This document shows, one piece after another, positions 54,468 through 63,281 of a stretch of 64,000 bases of DNA. Position numbers and translations under genes: made by a program. The notes under the pieces were generated by a model. The model did no database searches. It was not told the DNA's origin and saw only the letters and a list, made by a program, of their open reading frames with translations. This DNA is from Bradyrhizobium ottawaense (lineage in GTDB: Bacteria; Pseudomonadota; Alphaproteobacteria; Rhizobiales; Xanthobacteraceae): the NCBI RefSeq assembly GCF_900099825.1, contig NZ_LT629693.1, positions 7,141,001-7,205,000 of the forward strand, in the 5' to 3' direction. Positions within the stretch are counted from its first letter, which is position 1; each line of letters opens with the position of its first letter.

Positions 54468-56202
54468 TTGTTTCCATACCGTTCACGAGGGTGAACTTGC
54501 CGGTTCTGTCCGGGGAGTTGGAAAAAGGGGGGGAATTTTGTCAGGGTTCGCGATCACGCGTGGCGACATTTTTGGCGGCATAACTGCCGGCATCGTAGCG
54601 TTGCCGCTTTGCCTCGCGTTCGGCGTTGCGTCGGGATTGGGGCCGGGCGCCGGATTGTACGGTGGAATTGTCCTGGGCATCGTTGCCGCACTGTTGGGAG
54701 GCACGCCAGTCCAGATCTCCGGTCCGACGGCACCCATGACGCTCATTGCGGCCAGCGTCGTTGCGGCAAACACATCATCCAGCGGAGAAGTGCAGCTCGC
54801 GCCGGTTGTTGGAATTTTTTGCCTCGCGGGTGCCTTGCAGGTGCTCTTCGGGATCGCAAGGCTTGGAAACTATATTCGGTTCCTGCCATATCCGGCGATC
54901 TCGGGCCTGATGACAGGCATCGGGATTATCATCATCATTCAGCAGATTTTCCCAATAGTCGGTCTGCCTTCGCCATCATCCAATCCGGTCGAAATCCTGA
55001 AGTCTTTCGGCGCCCTCGCGCAGGGCGCCCGCCTTGATGCGTTCCTGCTTGCGGCGGCGACCGTCGCGATATCATTTCTGCTCCCGCGCTTTCTTTCGGC
55101 CGTGCCTCCGTCTCTCGTCGCATTGATCCTGCTGACGGGCATAGCCGTAGCTTTCGGGCTTTCGGCGCCGACCATCGGCGACATTCCCAGGGGGCTGCCG
55201 GACTTTGTCCTGCCCGGGCTCAACATTGCCGACTTCAAGTTTTCCTTCATTGCTGCATTTCAACTGGCATTCTTGGGCGCGATCGACGCTTTAACGACAT
55301 CGCTCGTCACGGATAACATGACGAAGACGCATCACGACAGCAATCGAGAGCTGATCGGCCAGGGTACCGGCAATATAGGTGCGGCGCTGTTCGGCGGTAT
55401 CCCGGGCGCCGGCGCGTTCGTGCGAACCGCCATCAATGTTCGGGCCGGTGGACGGCATCGCTCCTCGGGAGTGATACATGGTCTCTTCCTGCTGGCGGTT
55501 CTTCTCGGTCTATCCAGCGTAGTGCGGTACATTCCTCATGCCGTCTTGTCAGGAATTCTGGTCAGCGCCGGGTTGAGCATCATCGACTATCGCAGCCTTG
55601 CTCATCTGTTTCGTGCGCCGCGCGGCGACACGTGGGTGATGCTGATCGTTGTTGTATTGACGATATTCACTGATCTGATCACCGCGGTGGGCACCGGCGC
55701 CGTGCTTGCTTCCCTGATTTTCATGACCAAGATTGCGCGCACGATGGAACAGAACACGACTCTGACGCTGGTCGAAGATGAGTTGTGGCAGGATGAACTC
55801 GAGCTTCCGGACGAACTAAAGCAGCGGCTTCTGATCAAGCATGTCAACGGGCCGCTGTTCTTTGGATTTGTTTATGCTTTCCGCCGAATTGCGGAGCGAG
55901 CGATGGATGGAAAAATGCTCGTGCTGCGGATGGAGCGCGTCACCTATATGGATCAATCCGGAATTTATGCACTGCAGGACGTATTGGTCGATCTGGAAGG
56001 CGCTGGACTAAAGGTATTTGTTATCGGACTTCCTCAAGACCAGATCGATCAGCTTGAGGCAATGCATATTGTTCCGACGGTTTTGTCTGAAGAGGACTTC
56101 TTCCAGAATTTCGATGAGTTCAAGCAACGGCTCCCCGAAATCGTTGAAGAGCTCAGCCGCACGAGCGGCGCGGGCCGGCCAATCAAGACGATCGAGAGTT
56201 AA
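54460..56202 (+). CDS. SulP-family anion transporter with STAS domain
   Basis: A 580-residue inner-membrane protein: about 10-14 helices from residue 30 (DIFGGITAGIVALPLCLAFG, then SGPTAPMTLIAASVVAANTS) and a C-terminal STAS domain with MERVTYMDQSGIYALQDVLV. SulP proteins move sulfate, bicarbonate or dicarboxylates. The start at 54460 overlaps the preceding stop by 8 bases; TTG at 54538, preceded by aaggggggg, is a serious alternative and would cut the charged leader. Pairing with a carbonic-anhydrase-like gene favours bicarbonate, but sulfate cannot be excluded. Confidence 0.85.
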   Translation: MPDCFHTVHEGELAGSVRGVGKRGGILSGFAITRGDIFGGITAGIVALPLCLAFGVASGLGPGAGLYGGIVLGIVAALLGGTPVQISGPTAPMTLIAASVVAANTSSSGEVQLAPVVGIFCLAGALQVLFGIARLGNYIRFLPYPAISGLMTGIGIIIIIQQIFPIVGLPSPSSNPVEILKSFGALAQGARLDAFLLAAATVAISFLLPRFLSAVPPSLVALILLTGIAVAFGLSAPTIGDIPRGLPDFVLPGLNIADFKFSFIAAFQLAFLGAIDALTTSLVTDNMTKTHHDSNRELIGQGTGNIGAALFGGIPGAGAFVRTAINVRAGGRHRSSGVIHGLFLLAVLLGLSSVVRYIPHAVLSGILVSAGLSIIDYRSLAHLFRAPRGDTWVMLIVVVLTIFTDLITAVGTGAVLASLIFMTKIARTMEQNTTLTLVEDELWQDELELPDELKQRLLIKHVNGPLFFGFVYAFRRIAERAMDGKMLVLRMERVTYMDQSGIYALQDVLVDLEGAGLKVFVIGLPQDQIDQLEAMHIVPTVLSEEDFFQNFDEFKQRLPEIVEELSRTSGAGRPIKTIES

Positions 56203-56292
56203 CCAACGTCTTTTCAATGTTCCGCAGGGTCGGCCGCGGAGCTACTGAAACGGCGCCGCGCCCCCGACTTGGTGCAGCCTGGGTATTCCGCT

Positions 56293-56376
56293 CGAAGGGC
56301 ACTTATAGGAGGGAAATGCACCGTACGGCTTGACAAGTCTTGGCAACCCATTGATATCGCGGCAAACGCGACCGCT
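56293..56376. repeat. Repeat R, copy 2 (right end of cassette B)
   Basis: Same blocks as 49122-49204: gaaatgcacc at 56313, attgatatcgcggcaaa near 56350 and gcgaccgc just before att 3. Confidence 0.7.
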
Positions 56377-56392
56377 CTCCGAGCGCACCACA
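56377..56392. repeat. att repeat 3
   Basis: ctccgagcgcaccaca, identical to 44046-44061 (tRNA-Leu 3' end). It ends the island; the DNA after it shows no similarity to the left ends at 44060 or 49221. Confidence 0.75.
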
Positions 56393-56592
56393 AAATCATG
56401 CAGTTTGGGTTCAACCCAATCGATTCGGCGAGCTCACGCGCTTGTCCGCGGCATCGCGATTCCTTGAGGGCAAGGGAATGTCGATACCTTACTGTAACGC
56501 CGTTGGCGTAAGCTGACCGGACCCGCCTGCTGGCGATCTCAGCCCGCTCGCCGCAGTTCGGCGCTTCCAAGATCACTCCCCGGAGCACTGTC

Positions 56593-56967
56593 ATGCTGTT
56601 TCTGAGCTACGCCTACCGATTCCTGTCCAATTTCGTGTTCCTGGCGCTGGTTTATTTCGCTCTGAATTTTCTGGAAAAGTACCAGCACCGCGTGGTCGTC
56701 GCGGTTCTGGTGCTGGTCTATGCCGGCATGCATGCGGCATCGGCGCTGCGTTCGTTCCATTTCTTTCAACGCATCGAGCGGCTGGAGATCGAGGCGCGCC
56801 GGCTGGTGGCTGCATTGGGCGAGGGGCCCAATTCGAGCTCTGCGCGCAAGCAGATCGTCACGGACGTCAGCGCGCTCCGCCATGCCGGCGAGATGAAGTC
56901 GTATATCGACCTGCTGTTTCTCGCCCTCGTCATCCTGCTCTGCGTCACCAAGATCCTGACGAACTGA
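56593..56967 (+). CDS. Membrane protein of unknown function
   Basis: A 124-residue protein with about three hydrophobic helices (FLSNFVFLALVYFALNFL, VVVAVLVLVYAGMHAASAL, IDLLFLALVILLCVTKIL) and a charged coiled segment (RIERLEIEARRLVAALGEGP) between the second and third. I do not recognise the family. The start has ggag 9 bases upstream. It is the first gene outside the island on the right and is convergent with a deacetylase gene 11 bp away. Confidence 0.75.
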   Translation: MLFLSYAYRFLSNFVFLALVYFALNFLEKYQHRVVVAVLVLVYAGMHAASALRSFHFFQRIERLEIEARRLVAALGEGPNSSSARKQIVTDVSALRHAGEMKSYIDLLFLALVILLCVTKILTN

Positions 56968-56978
56968 GCCGGGATCTT

Positions 56979-58352
56979 TTAGCGCTTCTTGAGGCCGGCA
57001 ACCCGGACCGAGCGCGGCTTCTTCTTTCCCTGCACCGCCTGCTGCGGCACGCCGCGGCCGGCATGTGCGGCGTGCCGGCTCTGGTGCGCGGCAGGCTTGG
57101 CGGTGGTTTGCCCGCCATGCGCCTGCTGGGTCAGAGCGCCGCGCGCCGGTCGCCGGGATTTGCCGGGCTGTACCGGGGCCAGCCTGGCTGAGGCCTCTGC
57201 TTCAAGCGCCGCCTGGGCTGCTTGTTCGGTGCGGCGCAGGGTGCCCAGCATCGTGACCCCGGTCGATTCCGGCATATTGAAGAGGCTCGCGGCCGGAACC
57301 GGCAATACGGTCGCGGCGCCGTTCTCCGCCACGACCAGTTCGCGGGGCCACTGAGTCCGCTGCGCCAGCGGCACGCCACGCATGCGGCGCGTCAATATGC
57401 CGAGCTCGGCGTCGCGCCAGTCGAAATCGAACCAGGCCGGCGCAGGAAGCGCGGACGTGGCGGCATACGCGAAATTCGGAACTTTCGGCCAGCGCGAAAT
57501 CGCCACCGTCTCCGAGGTCGGATGCAACTGCCATTGCTGCGGCTCGGTCGGCGTCGCCGGCCGTTCCGGCGTCGCCGGCACCACATGCACGATGCGATAG
57601 CCGCGCGCTTTCAGGGTTTGCAGGATCTTCGGCAGGGCAGCCACCGTGCGCGCCTGAATGTCGTGCAGCAGCAGAATGCCTTTTCCCTTGGCCTCCAGCC
57701 GCTGGATCGCAAGATCGTAGACGCGCTGCGGGGAGACACGGCGCCAATCGTCGGCCGGAAAATCCGCGCTCCAGACCTGGATGCCCTTGGATTCCGCATA
57801 GGTCTCGATGGCGTCGTTGCGGCCGAGGCCGGGAATGCGGAAGAATGGCGCAGGTCCCGTGCCGTCGGCGAGTGCTGCCGTTACCGAGGCGATGCCGTCG
57901 TCGATCTCCTTTTGCGCGCGGTCGATCGGCATGCGCTGCATGTTCGACGGATGGTTTTGGGTGTGGGTGGCGACGGTGTGGCCGGCATCGCGGACCTTGC
58001 GCACGCCTCCCGGATTGGCCCTGGCCTGCGCTCCGACCAGGAAGAAGGTCGCCTTCACGCATTGGTCGGCGAGGATTTGCAGGACTTGATAGCTGTTCTT
58101 CGGGATCGGGCCGTCGTCGAACGTCAGAACTACCTCATGGTCCTGAAGCGGCAGCGTCTTGGCGTATTGCATGGTGCCGATGATGGGATATTCGCGCGGA
58201 TCGACCACCAGCGTGCGCGACGTGCCGAGCGCGTCGGGATGGCCGGGGCAATCGGCAGCCGAAGCACGTTGTGCCGGGATCAGAGCCAGCACGCTCAGGC
58301 AGAGCGCGGCCGATATCCGGCCCCGGTGCCTCACACCTACGCTCGCAATCAT
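56979..58352 (-). CDS. Secreted polysaccharide deacetylase-family protein (NodB homology), long form
   Basis: A 457-residue exported protein with a signal peptide (cleavage near RASA) and the NodB motifs LTFDDGP, HTQNHP, FRIPGLG, SADFPADDW and LLLHDIQ, in that order. Metal-binding Asp and the two His are present. It has a C-terminal Ala/Arg/Gln-rich basic extension of about 160 residues that is not part of the domain. It probably removes acetyl groups from a cell-wall or surface glycan. It is paralogous to 58563-59357 and both start with the ALGTSR-LVVDP segment. The frame at 58521 gives no better start. Confidence 0.88.
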   Translation of the reverse strand: MIASVGVRHRGRISAALCLSVLALIPAQRASAADCPGHPDALGTSRTLVVDPREYPIIGTMQYAKTLPLQDHEVVLTFDDGPIPKNSYQVLQILADQCVKATFFLVGAQARANPGGVRKVRDAGHTVATHTQNHPSNMQRMPIDRAQKEIDDGIASVTAALADGTGPAPFFRIPGLGRNDAIETYAESKGIQVWSADFPADDWRRVSPQRVYDLAIQRLEAKGKGILLLHDIQARTVAALPKILQTLKARGYRIVHVVPATPERPATPTEPQQWQLHPTSETVAISRWPKVPNFAYAATSALPAPAWFDFDWRDAELGILTRRMRGVPLAQRTQWPRELVVAENGAATVLPVPAASLFNMPESTGVTMLGTLRRTEQAAQAALEAEASARLAPVQPGKSRRPARGALTQQAHGGQTTAKPAAHQSRHAAHAGRGVPQQAVQGKKKPRSVRVAGLKKR

Positions 58353-58562
58353 AACACCCCGGCTTCATTCCAAAGAGGACGCAACTATCTACCTGTGGCG
58401 CCATGAATGACGCCTTAATCGTCCGAATTCCACCCCTAATTTGGCCGCAGGCGACGATCCGGACCGGAACGGGCGCGGCGGCAACAGGAGCCATTCGAAT
58501 CATCGAAAAGATGGTGCCCAAACAATGAGATCAGATCATGATCCGATCCATTGCCTGATGAT

Positions 58563-59357
58563 CTACCGCGCCTTGTCGGCGACGGTTTTCGGCGGGGGTG
58601 GGACCACATGGACCACGCGATAGTGATTGTCGCGGAGGTAGCGCAGGAAGGCCGGCAGCATCGCCGCGGTCTGCGCCTTGGGATCGTGCAGCAGGATGAT
58701 GCCCTTGCGGGCGATCGTGAGCCGTTCGGTGAGCAGTTTCAGCTCCTGCTGCGGCGTCATCTTGTTCCAGTCGCTGGCCCACAGGTCGGCGCCGAACACC
58801 GCAATGCCGCGCTTTTCCAGATCGTCGAGCGTCCGGGGCGTCGTGTCGAAGTAGGGAAAGCGAAAGAACGGCGTCGTCGGGTTCGTGGTCGCGGCGCTGT
58901 GAAGGGCCGTCTCCACCGCCGCGATGCCCTTGTCGATCTCGACGGCGGCATTTTCAGGCTTGGAGTATTTGAGATTGCGATGGGTCCAGGTGTGGTGGGC
59001 GATGGTATGGCCTTGGGCGGCCATCGTCCGCACCAGTTCGGGGTGTTCCGAGGCCGATTTTCCAATCAGGAAGAACGTCGCACGCACGCATTCGTCCGCC
59101 AGCGCCTTTAAAACCTTCGAGGTCGTGGCCGGCCACGGCCCGTCGTCGAAGGTCAGCACCACCTCGTGATCTCCAAGCGGCAACGTCTGCGGAAAGCTCT
59201 TCAGGCCGACGCGCGGAGAGGTTGTGGGGTCGACGACGAGAACGCGTGACGTGCCGAGCGCGTCCTTGCGGGCGCATTCGGTTGCCTGTGCTGCCATGTT
59301 CGTGGCGAACAGGGCGACGGCGGCCGCGCACAGCGTCTTGATCGGGTTTCCGGTCAT
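58563..59357 (-). CDS. Secreted polysaccharide deacetylase-family protein (NodB homology), short form
   Basis: A 264-residue exported protein with a signal peptide (cleavage near MAAQA). NodB motifs are LTFDDGPWP, HHTWTH, FRFPYFD, GADLWASDW and ILLHDPK. The Asp/His/His metal triad is complete. It is a paralogue of the upstream-numbered neighbour (56979-58352), in tandem on the same strand with a 210-bp gap, but lacks the long C-terminal tail. The role is likely the same class of glycan deacetylation; the substrates may differ. Confidence 0.9.
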   Translation of the reverse strand: MTGNPIKTLCAAAVALFATNMAAQATECARKDALGTSRVLVVDPTTSPRVGLKSFPQTLPLGDHEVVLTFDDGPWPATTSKVLKALADECVRATFFLIGKSASEHPELVRTMAAQGHTIAHHTWTHRNLKYSKPENAAVEIDKGIAAVETALHSAATTNPTTPFFRFPYFDTTPRTLDDLEKRGIAVFGADLWASDWNKMTPQQELKLLTERLTIARKGIILLHDPKAQTAAMLPAFLRYLRDNHYRVVHVVPPPPKTVADKAR

Positions 59358-59464
59358 TCCAAGTTCTACATATTTGTCATTGCGCTGGGCATTGCCGATT
59401 GGGTAATGCGTGCTGCGATAGCTCAGACGAGTTCTCTCATTCTGTCAAACCGGCGAGGCGCGGC

Positions 59465-60901
59465 ATGGCCGAGAAAATCGACGTGGCCCAACCCGCCGAA
59501 GCGCACGCCGGCGACAGCGCCGTGCTCGATCATCTCCAGATGCGGGATGAAGACGGCCAAATCCGCCAGGAATTTGTCGAAGAGATCACGCGCGCCATCC
59601 GGGCCGCCGAAGCGCCGCGGCTTCGCGAAGTCGTAGCGGAACTGCACGAGGCCGATCTCGGCGATTTGATCGGCGCGCTTGAACCCGATGACCGCGTCAG
59701 CCTGGTTGAATTGACCGGCACGGATTTCGACTTCTCGGCGCTGAACGAGGTCGATGACGCCGTCCGCGAGGAAATCCTCGAGGAACTCGAGCCGGCAACG
59801 GTCGCCGAAGGCGTTCGCGAACTGGAATCCGACGATGCCGTCGAACTGCTCGAAGGCCTCGACGAGGAGGACCAGGAAGAGATCCTGGAAAAGCTGCCGC
59901 CGTCCGAGCGCGACGCGCTGGAGCGCAGCCTGCTGTATCCGGAAAACTCCGCCGGCCGCCGCATGCAGTCCGAATTCATCGCGGTGCCGCCGGACTGGAC
60001 CGTGGGGCAGGCGATCGACTACATGCGCGACACGCCCGATCTGCCCGCGCGCTTTTATGAGATCTACGTGGTCGATTCCGAAAAGCACTGGCAGGGCGCG
60101 GTGTCGCTTGACGCATTGTTGCGCGCGCGCCGCCCGGTCAAGATGAGCGATCTCATTGACGAGGACCGCCGCCGCGTTTCCGTGCTGGACGACCAGGAAG
60201 AGGTCGCGCGGATGTTCGGCAAATACAATCTTGTCGCAGCCCCCGTGGTCGATACCACCAACCGTCTGGTCGGCGTCATCACCATCGACGACGTCGTCGA
60301 CGTCATCGAGGAAGAAGCCGACGAGGACCTGAAGGCGCTCGGCGGCGTCACCAGCGACGAAGAACTGTCCGACAGCGTCTGGACCATCGCGCGGGCACGG
60401 TTCAACTGGCTGCTGGTCAATCTTGCGACCGCCTTTCTGGCATCCTCCGTGCTCGGCCTGTTCGAGGGCCAGCTCGAGAAGATGGTGGCGCTCGCGGTGC
60501 TGGCGCCGATCGTGGCGAGCCAGGGCGGCAACGCCGCGACCCAGACCATGACGGTGGCGGTGCGGGCGCTGGCGACCCGCGAACTCGGTTCCAAGAACGC
60601 CATGCGGGTGGTGATGCGCGAGGCGATGGTCGGCCTCGTCAACGGGCTCGCCTTTGCGGTCATCACGGGCGTTGCCGCGGTGGCCTGGTTCAAGATCCCC
60701 GGCCTTGGTATCGTGATCGGCCTTGCCATCATCTGCAACCTGGTCGCCGGCGCGCTCGGCGGCATCCTGATCCCGATGGTGCTGGAGCGGGTCCGCGCCG
60801 ACCCGGCGGTGGCATCGGGTACCTTCGTCACGACCATCACCGACGTGGTCGGCTTCTTCTCGTTTCTCGGCATCGCCACGCTGTGGTTCGGGCTGCAATA
60901 G
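59465..60901 (+). CDS. mgtE: Magnesium transporter MgtE
   Basis: A 478-residue inner-membrane magnesium channel. The cytosolic N-domain has the helical repeat (VRELESDDAVELLEGLDEED, IEKLPPSERDALERSLLYPE-like), followed by a CBS pair (VVDTTNRLVGVITIDDVVDV), and the C-terminal five-helix membrane domain has APIVASQGGNAATQTMTVAV. Magnesium binding between N, CBS and plug closes the pore. The start at 59465 (MAEKIDV) is the family start; 59399 is open but unlikely. No M-box riboswitch is visible. Confidence 0.95.
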   Translation: MAEKIDVAQPAEAHAGDSAVLDHLQMRDEDGQIRQEFVEEITRAIRAAEAPRLREVVAELHEADLGDLIGALEPDDRVSLVELTGTDFDFSALNEVDDAVREEILEELEPATVAEGVRELESDDAVELLEGLDEEDQEEILEKLPPSERDALERSLLYPENSAGRRMQSEFIAVPPDWTVGQAIDYMRDTPDLPARFYEIYVVDSEKHWQGAVSLDALLRARRPVKMSDLIDEDRRRVSVLDDQEEVARMFGKYNLVAAPVVDTTNRLVGVITIDDVVDVIEEEADEDLKALGGVTSDEELSDSVWTIARARFNWLLVNLATAFLASSVLGLFEGQLEKMVALAVLAPIVASQGGNAATQTMTVAVRALATRELGSKNAMRVVMREAMVGLVNGLAFAVITGVAAVAWFKIPGLGIVIGLAIICNLVAGALGGILIPMVLERVRADPAVASGTFVTTITDVVGFFSFLGIATLWFGLQ

Positions 60902-61015
60902 TTCGAGCGACAGCCTGCCCCGATCCGGGGTGGATCCCGGTTCGCTTGCAGCCTCATCATCGTTAAGCGGACCTTAACGCGCATCGCCGATCATGTTGGG
61001 CCTACGAGGTCGAAC

Positions 61016-61408
61016 ATGCAGCGCCTGCGATTGAAAGCGGACGGACGGATCGTTGAATTGCGGGACGGGCAGGAATTTCCGCTTGCGCCCGGAGTCGCAC
61101 TTGCGATCCCGGCGATGCCCGGACTCGCTTCAGCGATGCCCGGGCTTGCGTCAGCGATGCCCGCTGAGGCTTTGACCGCCGGGCCCTGCGAGGCCGCGGC
61201 GTTGCCTGCGGTGCGCGACTTGCGCCGCCGCGCGCGTTTGACCCAAACCGAATTTGCCAGCCGGCTCGGCGTCCCCGTCGAAACCATCCGGAACTGGGAG
61301 CAGGGCAAGCGCGCCCCGCGTGGACCGGCTCGGGCGTTGCTCGCCGTGATCGCCCATTCGCCCGACACCGTATTTGCCGCCCTGGCCTCGGAGCCGACGC
61401 CCGCCTAA
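61016..61408 (+). CDS. HTH (XRE-like) DNA-binding protein
   Basis: A 130-residue regulator. The N-terminal 60 residues include an imperfect PGLASAM repeat (residues 32-50) coded by a 21-bp tandem. The C-terminal XRE-type HTH is RARLTQTEFASRLGVPVETI to NWEQGKRAPRGPARALLAVI, similar to the antitoxin/NadS-like group. No toxin gene is adjacent. The N-terminal half may be a domain of unknown fold. The start is the ATG with aacatg context; no strong ribosome-binding site. Confidence 0.8.
   Translation: MQRLRLKADGRIVELRDGQEFPLAPGVALAIPAMPGLASAMPGLASAMPAEALTAGPCEAAALPAVRDLRRRARLTQTEFASRLGVPVETIRNWEQGKRAPRGPARALLAVIAHSPDTVFAALASEPTPA
61112..61164 (+). repeat. 21-bp tandem repeat inside the HTH gene
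   Basis: Two copies of a 21-bp unit (61112-61132, 61133-61153) and part of a third (61154-61164) encode AMPGLAS-AMPGLAS-AMP. Copy number could vary in frame. Confidence 0.75.
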
Positions 61409-61493
61409 TTCTTCCGCTGCGTTCGAAGACGCCGTGAGTTGGCACCGCTGCCGCGGCGGCTCATAATGGGCGCTCGATGTGAGAGTACCCGTA

Positions 61494-62312
61494 ATGCATT
61501 TTGTCGAGGCCAATGGCGCGAAAATCCCGGCGATCGGGCTGGGCACCTGGGAATTGCGCGACCGGACCTGCGCGCGCATCGTCGAGCAGGCGCTGCGGCT
61601 CGGCTATCGCCACATCGATACCGCGCAGGTCTACGACAACGAGCGCGAGGTGGGCGAGGGCGTGCGCGCCTCCGGCGTGAAACGCGACGAGATATTTCTC
61701 ACCACCAAGATCTGGACCACCCATTTCAAGCCGAACGATCTCGAGCGATCCGCCAAGGAGAGCCTGGCGCGCCTGCGCATGACCGAGGTCGACCTGCTGC
61801 TGCTGCATTGGCCGAACCCGCAGGTGCCGCTCGCGGACACACTGGGTGCGCTGGCACGGGTCAAGAGCCAGGGGCTGGCCCGCCATATCGGCGTGTCCAA
61901 TTTCACCGTGGCCCTGATCGACGAAGCCGTGGCGGCATGCCCGGAGCCTCTGGTGTGCGACCAGGTCGAGTACCATCCTTATCTCGACCAGACCAAGGTT
62001 CGCGAGGCCTGCGCACGGCACGGTATGGCGGTCGTGGCCTACAGCCCGGTCGCCAAGGGCCGCATCAAGAACGACCGCGCGCTGCTGCGGATCGGCGATC
62101 GCTACCGCAAGACGGCGGCGCAGGTTTGCCTGCGCTGGCTGGTGCAGCAGAATGTCGTGGCGATCCCGCGCACCTCGAAGCTGGAACGGCTGTCGGAGAA
62201 CATCGAGATCTTCGATTTCGAATTGTTCGAGGACGACATGAAGGCGATTTCCGCCATGGGCAGTGCCGGCGGCCGGCTCACCAATTATGGTTTCGCGCCG
62301 AATTGGGATTGA
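61494..62312 (+). CDS. Aldo/keto reductase
   Basis: A 272-residue cytosolic NADPH-dependent reductase. The catalytic tetrad is visible: Asp and Tyr in YRHIDTAQVYDNEREVG, Lys in TTKIWTTH, and His in LLLLHWPNP. Family motifs SNFTVALIDEA and IPRTSKLERLSENIEIF are present. Length fits. The substrate is likely an aldehyde such as methylglyoxal or a keto acid derivative. The start at 61494 (MHFVEANG) is preferred to GTG at 61479. Confidence 0.93.
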   Translation: MHFVEANGAKIPAIGLGTWELRDRTCARIVEQALRLGYRHIDTAQVYDNEREVGEGVRASGVKRDEIFLTTKIWTTHFKPNDLERSAKESLARLRMTEVDLLLLHWPNPQVPLADTLGALARVKSQGLARHIGVSNFTVALIDEAVAACPEPLVCDQVEYHPYLDQTKVREACARHGMAVVAYSPVAKGRIKNDRALLRIGDRYRKTAAQVCLRWLVQQNVVAIPRTSKLERLSENIEIFDFELFEDDMKAISAMGSAGGRLTNYGFAPNWD

Positions 62313-62406
62313 GCCAAAAGGGCAAAAAGGCAAAAAAGATTGAGGAACGGCTGCGTCGGGCGTTATGCTGGCCGTCAGGGGAAACTTCGAAACTTGTTCG
62401 GGTACG

Positions 62407-63264
62407 ATGAACCTGCGGCGGATCATACCCACCGACATCACGGTATCGGCGATCGTTCATCTGTCGCTGCTGACCTTGCTGTTGCTGTTTTCCGAGGTCC
62501 ATCAATTCGGTTCGGTGACGGCCGAGACGATGGCGGTCGAGATCGTCGCGCCGCAGGATATTCCGCAAGAGCCGACGACAGAGAAACAGCCGGAGCCGGT
62601 TCCAACGCCAACGCCAACGCCGCTGCCGGATTTTTCGCTGTTCGACAACAAGTCCGCGCCGCCGAGTGCGGCTCAGCCGGCGGCGAAGTCACAGCCGGCC
62701 GCGCGGCAGCAGAAGCAGGCAGCACTTGCTGCGCCACCCGCCGCCCAGCCACAGCCGGCGGCTCCACTGCAACCGGCGGCCCCGCCGCAGCAACCGGCCG
62801 CGCCGGCTTACAAGCAGCCCGAGCCTGATCTGACGCTCAAATATCAGGTGATGCTGGGCTTGCCGCCGGATCTCTCGCCGACCCTGCCTGCGGCGCCACA
62901 AGGTCTTGCCAAGAGCGATGACAATTTCGACGCGCCGGCGACGCAGGACGCCGACGTCGCTTCCAGCGTCGTCACCGCCTTCCGGCGTCATCTCAGGACC
63001 TGCCTGAAATTGCCGCCCTCGCTGGCGGCGTCCGACGACGTCAGGGTCAAGCTGCGCGTGATGATGACGCAGCGGGGAACGCTGGCCGGCGATCCGATCC
63101 TGATCGAGGCCAGCGCTTCGATGAAAGGGCCGCTCCTGATGCAGGGCGCGGTCCAAGCGCTGCAGGCCTGCCAGCCTTATGCGATGCTGCCGGCGGACCG
63201 TTACGGCGAATGGAAAGTGCTCGATCTCAGCTTCACGCCGCGGGATTTCGGCGGCGCGTCATAG
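62407..63264 (+). CDS. TonB/TolA-like envelope protein
   Basis: A 285-residue protein with one N-terminal membrane segment (ITVSAIVHLSLLTLLLLF), a long Pro/Ala/Gln-rich periplasmic linker (PAAPLQPAAPPQQPAAPAYK), and a C-terminal folded domain (RRHLRTCLKLPPSLAASDDV to MQGAVQALQACQPYAMLPAD) with two Cys. This is the layout of TolA and TonB, which span the periplasm to energise outer-membrane functions. The C-terminal pattern with ACQPY is TolA-like. No ExbB/ExbD or TolQ/R genes are adjacent. The start at 62407 begins the membrane segment. Confidence 0.8.
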   Translation: MNLRRIIPTDITVSAIVHLSLLTLLLLFSEVHQFGSVTAETMAVEIVAPQDIPQEPTTEKQPEPVPTPTPTPLPDFSLFDNKSAPPSAAQPAAKSQPAARQQKQAALAAPPAAQPQPAAPLQPAAPPQQPAAPAYKQPEPDLTLKYQVMLGLPPDLSPTLPAAPQGLAKSDDNFDAPATQDADVASSVVTAFRRHLRTCLKLPPSLAASDDVRVKLRVMMTQRGTLAGDPILIEASASMKGPLLMQGAVQALQACQPYAMLPADRYGEWKVLDLSFTPRDFGGAS

Positions 63265-63281
63265 AGCAAGATGCCACTTCT

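Larger units (their letters stand above)
49221..56376. mobile_element. Cassette B at tRNA-Leu: RND pump, COG4337 protein, SulP transporter
   Basis: Bounded by att 2 and att 3, with repeat L at the left and repeat R at the right, the same layout as cassette A. It carries an RND permease and adaptor plus two genes for anion transport and no recombinase. The gene cargo is different from cassette A, though each includes a pump. Confidence 0.6.
56203..56592. other. Right boundary of the island, no gene
   Basis: 390 bp: 56203-56292 tail after SulP, repeat R copy 2 (56293-56376), att 3 (56377-56392), then apparently chromosomal DNA ending with the promoter of the membrane-protein gene at 56593. No credible gene. 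Confidence 0.55.

Noticed and set aside
59360..59464. An M-box magnesium riboswitch ahead of mgtE
   Set aside because: The leader is too short and shows none of the expected stems.
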